Position numbers and translations under genes: made by a program
Source: Thermoplasmata archaeon
GTDB lineage: Archaea > Thermoplasmatota > Thermoplasmata > Lutacidiplasmatales > UBA184
DNA length: 6,975 nt
Assembly (NCBI GenBank): GCA_030042955.1
Contig: JASHYQ010000258.1
Coordinates: 1 to 6,975 of the forward strand
Reading direction: 5' to 3'
The notes under the pieces: model-generated
The model's input: the letters and a program-made list of their open reading frames with translations, nothing else
Told to the model about the DNA's origin: nothing
The model's database searches: none
Part shown: piece by piece, positions 4,807 to 6,975 of the stretch
Position numbering within the stretch: the first letter of the stretch is position 1
Layout: the number at the start of each line of letters is the position of its first letter

Positions 4807-5825
4807 CAGCGCCGCCCCTGCAGCTGGCCCCGTACCCGCTGCATCATGACCGCGCGGTCGGTGGCGTTCGGACCCTCTTCCTCCCGGAACTCGCGGCCGG
4901 TGAACTCGAGGAAGACCTCGTCGAGGCTGGGGCGCTTCACCGTCACCCCCGTGATGCCGACCCCGGCGCGGGTGGCGGCCTCCACCGCCAGCGGCACGAA
5001 GGTCTCCCCGCTCTGGACCTTCGCCCGGTAGGAGTCGTTCGAGTGTTGGATCGCGTGGACCCCGGGGAGGGCCTGAAGGATGGTGGTGATCTCCGAGGCC
5101 CCGGCGTGGGTCTTCAGGGTGACCACGTCCCCCCCGAGACCATCCTTGAGGTCGTTCGGAGAGCCGGTGGCCACGATCTTCCCGTGGTCAATGATCGCGA
5201 TGCGGTCGCACATCTCGTCGGCCTCGTCGAGGTAGTGCGTGGTCACGAAGACCGTCATTCCGATGTCCTTGCGGAGCTTCTGGATGAACCCCCAGAACCC
5301 AGCGCGGCCTTGCGGGTCGAGCCCGAGCGTCGGCTCGTCCAGGAAGATCACGCGGGGGCGATGCACCAGCCCGACGGCGAGCTCGAGGCGGCGCCGCATC
5401 CCCCCGGAGTAGGTCTTGGCGTACCGGTCGGCGGCGTCCCCGAGCTGCATCTGCTCGATGAGGGTACGGGCCCGGCTGCGCGCCTCGGACGCCGAGATCC
5501 CGTAGCATCCCGCCGCGACCTCGAGGTTCTCGAGGCCGGTCAAGTCCCCGTCCGCGGTCGACTCCTGGAAGATCACCCCGATGCGACGCTTGACCTCCTC
5601 GGGGTTCTGGCTGACCTCGAGGCCGTCGATCACCGCCCGGCCCGACGTCGGGCGGAGCCCGGCGGAGAGCATCGAGACGGTCGTGGTCTTCCCGGCTCCG
5701 TTGGGCCCCAAGAACCCGAAGACCTCGCCCGCGTTCACCTCGAAGCTCACCCCGTCCACGGCGCGGACCTGCCCGTTGTAGACCTTCACCAGGTTCTCGG
5801 CGACGATGCGTCCGCGTTGCTCCAT
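4806..5825 (-). CDS. ABC exporter ATP-binding protein (DrrA-like)
   Basis: 339 aa from the ATG at 5825. All ABC nucleotide-binding motifs are intact: Walker A GPNGAGKTT (40-48), Q-loop Gln87, signature YSGGMRRRLE (139-148), Walker B VIFLDEP (159-165), D-loop LGLD and H-loop His197 in TTH. After the core comes the C-terminal domain characteristic of DrrA-type subunits, ending in KRPSLDEVFLEFTGR (297-311). A further tail of about 28 residues, acidic then basic (EEEGP to QGRR), has no assigned role. The protein hydrolyses ATP to drive the permease encoded immediately downstream. ATG 5825 is preferred because GAGGG lies 7 nt upstream; an in-frame GTG at 5852 would add nine residues and is close to the predicted transcription start, so it remains possible. 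This is the first gene of the exporter operon. Confidence 0.95.
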   Translation of the reverse strand: MEQRGRIVAENLVKVYNGQVRAVDGVSFEVNAGEVFGFLGPNGAGKTTTVSMLSAGLRPTSGRAVIDGLEVSQNPEEVKRRIGVIFQESTADGDLTGLENLEVAAGCYGISASEARSRARTLIEQMQLGDAADRYAKTYSGGMRRRLELAVGLVHRPRVIFLDEPTLGLDPQGRAGFWGFIQKLRKDIGMTVFVTTHYLDEADEMCDRIAIIDHGKIVATGSPNDLKDGLGGDVVTLKTHAGASEITTILQALPGVHAIQHSNDSYRAKVQSGETFVPLAVEAATRAGVGITGVTVKRPSLDEVFLEFTGREFREEEGPNATDRAVMMQRVRGQLQGRR

Positions 5826-5832
5826 GGGGAAT

Positions 5833-5837
5833 CCCTC
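5833..5837 (-). promoter_or_regulatory. Shine-Dalgarno sequence of the exporter ATPase
   Basis: The minus strand reads GAGGG, 7 nt before the ATG at 5825. It favours that ATG over the upstream GTG at 5852. Confidence 0.45.
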
Positions 5838-5877
5838 GACCGGCGAGACCACCGGATGGGTCTACCGCTCGGCGGGG

Positions 5878-5885
5878 CTTTACTC
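5878..5885 (-). promoter_or_regulatory. TATA-like box of the exporter operon
   Basis: The minus strand reads GAGTAAAG, the only AT-rich island upstream of the ATPase on this strand. It predicts a transcription start near 5856 and a leader of about 30 nt to the ATG at 5825, or nearly none to the GTG at 5852. It is a weak match to a TATA consensus. Confidence 0.4.
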
Positions 5886-5930
5886 GAACTCACTTGAAGG
5901 TGTCGGGTTCTCGTGCGTCACCAGAGAGAG

Positions 5931-5947
5931 CCCTCAAATATCGAGGG
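5931..5947 (+). promoter_or_regulatory. TATA box inside an inverted repeat, promoter of the GT-C gene
   Basis: AAATATC (5936-5942) is enclosed by exact inverted arms CCCTC (5931-5935) and GAGGG (5943-5947). Allowing one bulged C, the pairing extends to AGCCCTC and GAGGGGCT. The predicted start near 5964 gives a leader of about 23 nt to the ATG at 5987. A dimeric repressor binding the arms would block TBP access, but the arms could also be coincidental in this GC-rich DNA. Confidence 0.5.
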
Positions 5948-5986
5948 GCTGCTCGGTTCACCCTCGGGGGACCTCCTCCGCGCTCC

Positions 5987-6975
5987 ATGACCTACCAGTT
6001 CGAGGAGCTGTCGGTCGTCGTCACGGCGCTCTTCGGCGTGGGCGGTCTCCTCCTCCTCCTCGCGCGCACTCCCCGGGGGACGGCGCTTCGCGACGGACTC
6101 GCCCGGGGCTTCCACCGCCTCACGGGCCGCCAGAACCTCGACTGGCTCGAGTGGTGGCACATCGCCCTGGTCGTCGGCGTCCTCTACGCGGCGGTCGCCG
6201 CCTTTGACGTGACCAGCGGGGCGTACGGATGCCCGGGGGGGATCCACGAGAGCGACATCATCGGGTACCTGGACTCCGGCCGCGCCCTGCTTTCCGGCGG
6301 GAACCCTTTCTCGGTCCCCGATTGCGGGGGAACCATCGCCGAGCCGTATGGGATCGCGGCGATCCTGATCTCGGCGGCTGGTAGCCCCGGGGGGATTCCC
6401 GGGGTGGCGTTCGTCTGGGGGCTCGTGGGGGTCGGGCTCGTTCCGCTTACCTGGGCCGTCGCGGGACCGGACCGGCGGTACCTCACGCTCTTCGTCGCCA
6501 CCTCCCCCATCTACCTCCCTCTCATCGCGACCCAGATCGACGGAGCGAGCAACGCCCTGATCCCCCTCACGGTCTTCGTAGGGCTTCTTCTCATGGCCCG
6601 CCGCGAGCCCCTCGCCGCGGCGCTCGGGGGCTTCCTCTCCACGGGACGGTTCCCGACCCTGTTCCCCTTGGTCGCTTCGTTCGGGTCCACCCGGCGAAGG
6701 TACCTGGGGGCGGCGACCGCCCTCGGGATGTTCGGGGCCGTCACGGCGGCCACGTACGCCGTCTGGCGGTCGGAGTTCATCGACGTCGTCTTCTTCTCGC
6801 AGATCAACCGACGTTCGTTCAGCCTGAACTTCTACGGGGTCCTGCAGTACCAGAATCTCCTCCCCTCGGGGCCGCTCGTGCCCGCGGTCCAGGCGGTGCT
6901 CACGCTCGCCGTGATGGCCATCGCGTTCTACCGGGCGGGGCCTTCGCTGCGCGCGGCGGCCGTCACCGTCACGGG
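5987..6975 (+). CDS. Polytopic membrane protein, probable GT-C (GT87/DUF2029-like) glycosyltransferase, 3' truncated
   Basis: An open frame starts at ATG 5987 and runs without a stop to the right edge: 329 codons plus two bases. The protein begins with a membrane helix (about 7-26), a basic cytoplasmic loop (RxxxxRxxxR) and a second helix (about 58-74). A hydrophilic segment follows with HESDIIGYLDSGRALLSGGN (87-106). An acidic residue in the first large loop followed by a Y-x-x-x-G-x-x-L-L-x-G-x-N/D-P pattern is typical of GT-C enzymes that use polyprenyl-phosphate sugars, notably the GT87/DUF2029 group. Asp90 is the best candidate catalytic residue. Cys82 and Cys113 bracket this loop and could form a disulfide outside the cell. 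At least six further helices follow (about 124-160, 165-182, 188-203, 240-259, 300-315). It may act in protein or lipid glycosylation at the cell surface. It is divergent from the exporter operon across a 134-162 bp promoter region. Confidence 0.72.
   Translation, partial: MTYQFEELSVVVTALFGVGGLLLLLARTPRGTALRDGLARGFHRLTGRQNLDWLEWWHIALVVGVLYAAVAAFDVTSGAYGCPGGIHESDIIGYLDSGRALLSGGNPFSVPDCGGTIAEPYGIAAILISAAGSPGGIPGVAFVWGLVGVGLVPLTWAVAGPDRRYLTLFVATSPIYLPLIATQIDGASNALIPLTVFVGLLLMARREPLAAALGGFLSTGRFPTLFPLVASFGSTRRRYLGAATALGMFGAVTAATYAVWRSEFIDVVFFSQINRRSFSLNFYGVLQYQNLLPSGPLVPAVQAVLTLAVMAIAFYRAGPSLRAAAVTVT

Noticed and set aside
3721..5031. Plus-strand open frame of 436 codons, the longest in the window
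   Set aside because: Antisense to the permease and ATPase, both of which have clear family motifs; length is an artefact of high GC content.
5043..5897. Plus-strand open frame of 284 codons
   Set aside because: Antisense to the ABC ATPase, whose Walker A, signature and Walker B motifs are unmistakable.
6184..6807. Two minus-strand open frames (6184-6510 and 6511-6807)
   Set aside because: Antisense to the GT-C-like gene, whose plus-strand frame is open throughout and encodes regular membrane helices.
1..6975. CRISPR arrays, insertion sequences, att sites, rRNA
   Set aside because: I saw no spaced direct repeats, transposase-like frame, terminal inverted repeats, or tRNA 3'-end duplication that would support these.

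Overview
The window looks like chromosomal DNA from a high-GC archaeon, most likely a member of the Thermoplasmata/Thermoplasmatota or a neighbouring euryarchaeal lineage. The archaeal call rests on an archaeal-type TrmI tRNA methyltransferase, a tRNA-Gly gene with no encoded CCA, and TATA-like boxes centred about 25 nt upstream of several starts, as expected for short-leader or leaderless archaeal transcripts. The Thermoplasmata placement is an inference from overall gene flavour (a proline-iminopeptidase-like hydrolase and a small two-helix membrane protein) and is not proven.

Left part (1-1203): the window opens inside a leftward gene whose first 41 residues look like a GNAT acetyltransferase. 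Next come a leftward 144-aa two-helix membrane protein and a divergent rightward 170-aa three-helix membrane protein with a run of eight prolines. The last two start on either side of a compact 62-bp promoter region that holds one palindromic TATA element.

Middle (1204-3067): a leftward two-gene operon encodes TrmI (tRNA m1A57/58 methyltransferase) followed, with a 4-nt GTGA overlap, by a seven-helix membrane protein of unknown function. Divergent from trmI is tRNA-Gly(GCC), whose T-loop carries the A57-A58 pair that archaeal TrmI enzymes act on. The intergenic region holds two TATA boxes, a perfect 7-bp inverted repeat and a small GC hairpin in the predicted tRNA leader.

Right part (3068-6975): an alpha/beta hydrolase with a complete catalytic triad runs convergently into a leftward DrrA/DrrB-type ABC exporter operon (ATPase then permease, stop and start overlapping in TGATG). 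Divergent from the exporter is an open reading frame that runs off the right edge. It encodes a polytopic membrane protein resembling GT-C (GT87/DUF2029-like) glycosyltransferases.

The window is densely packed and coherent. I see no mobile element, CRISPR array, rRNA or clear foreign island, and no strong candidate for a novel defence or metabolic system. The most unusual signals are the translational coupling of trmI to an unknown seven-helix protein and the repeated occurrence of TATA boxes in the centre of short inverted repeats.
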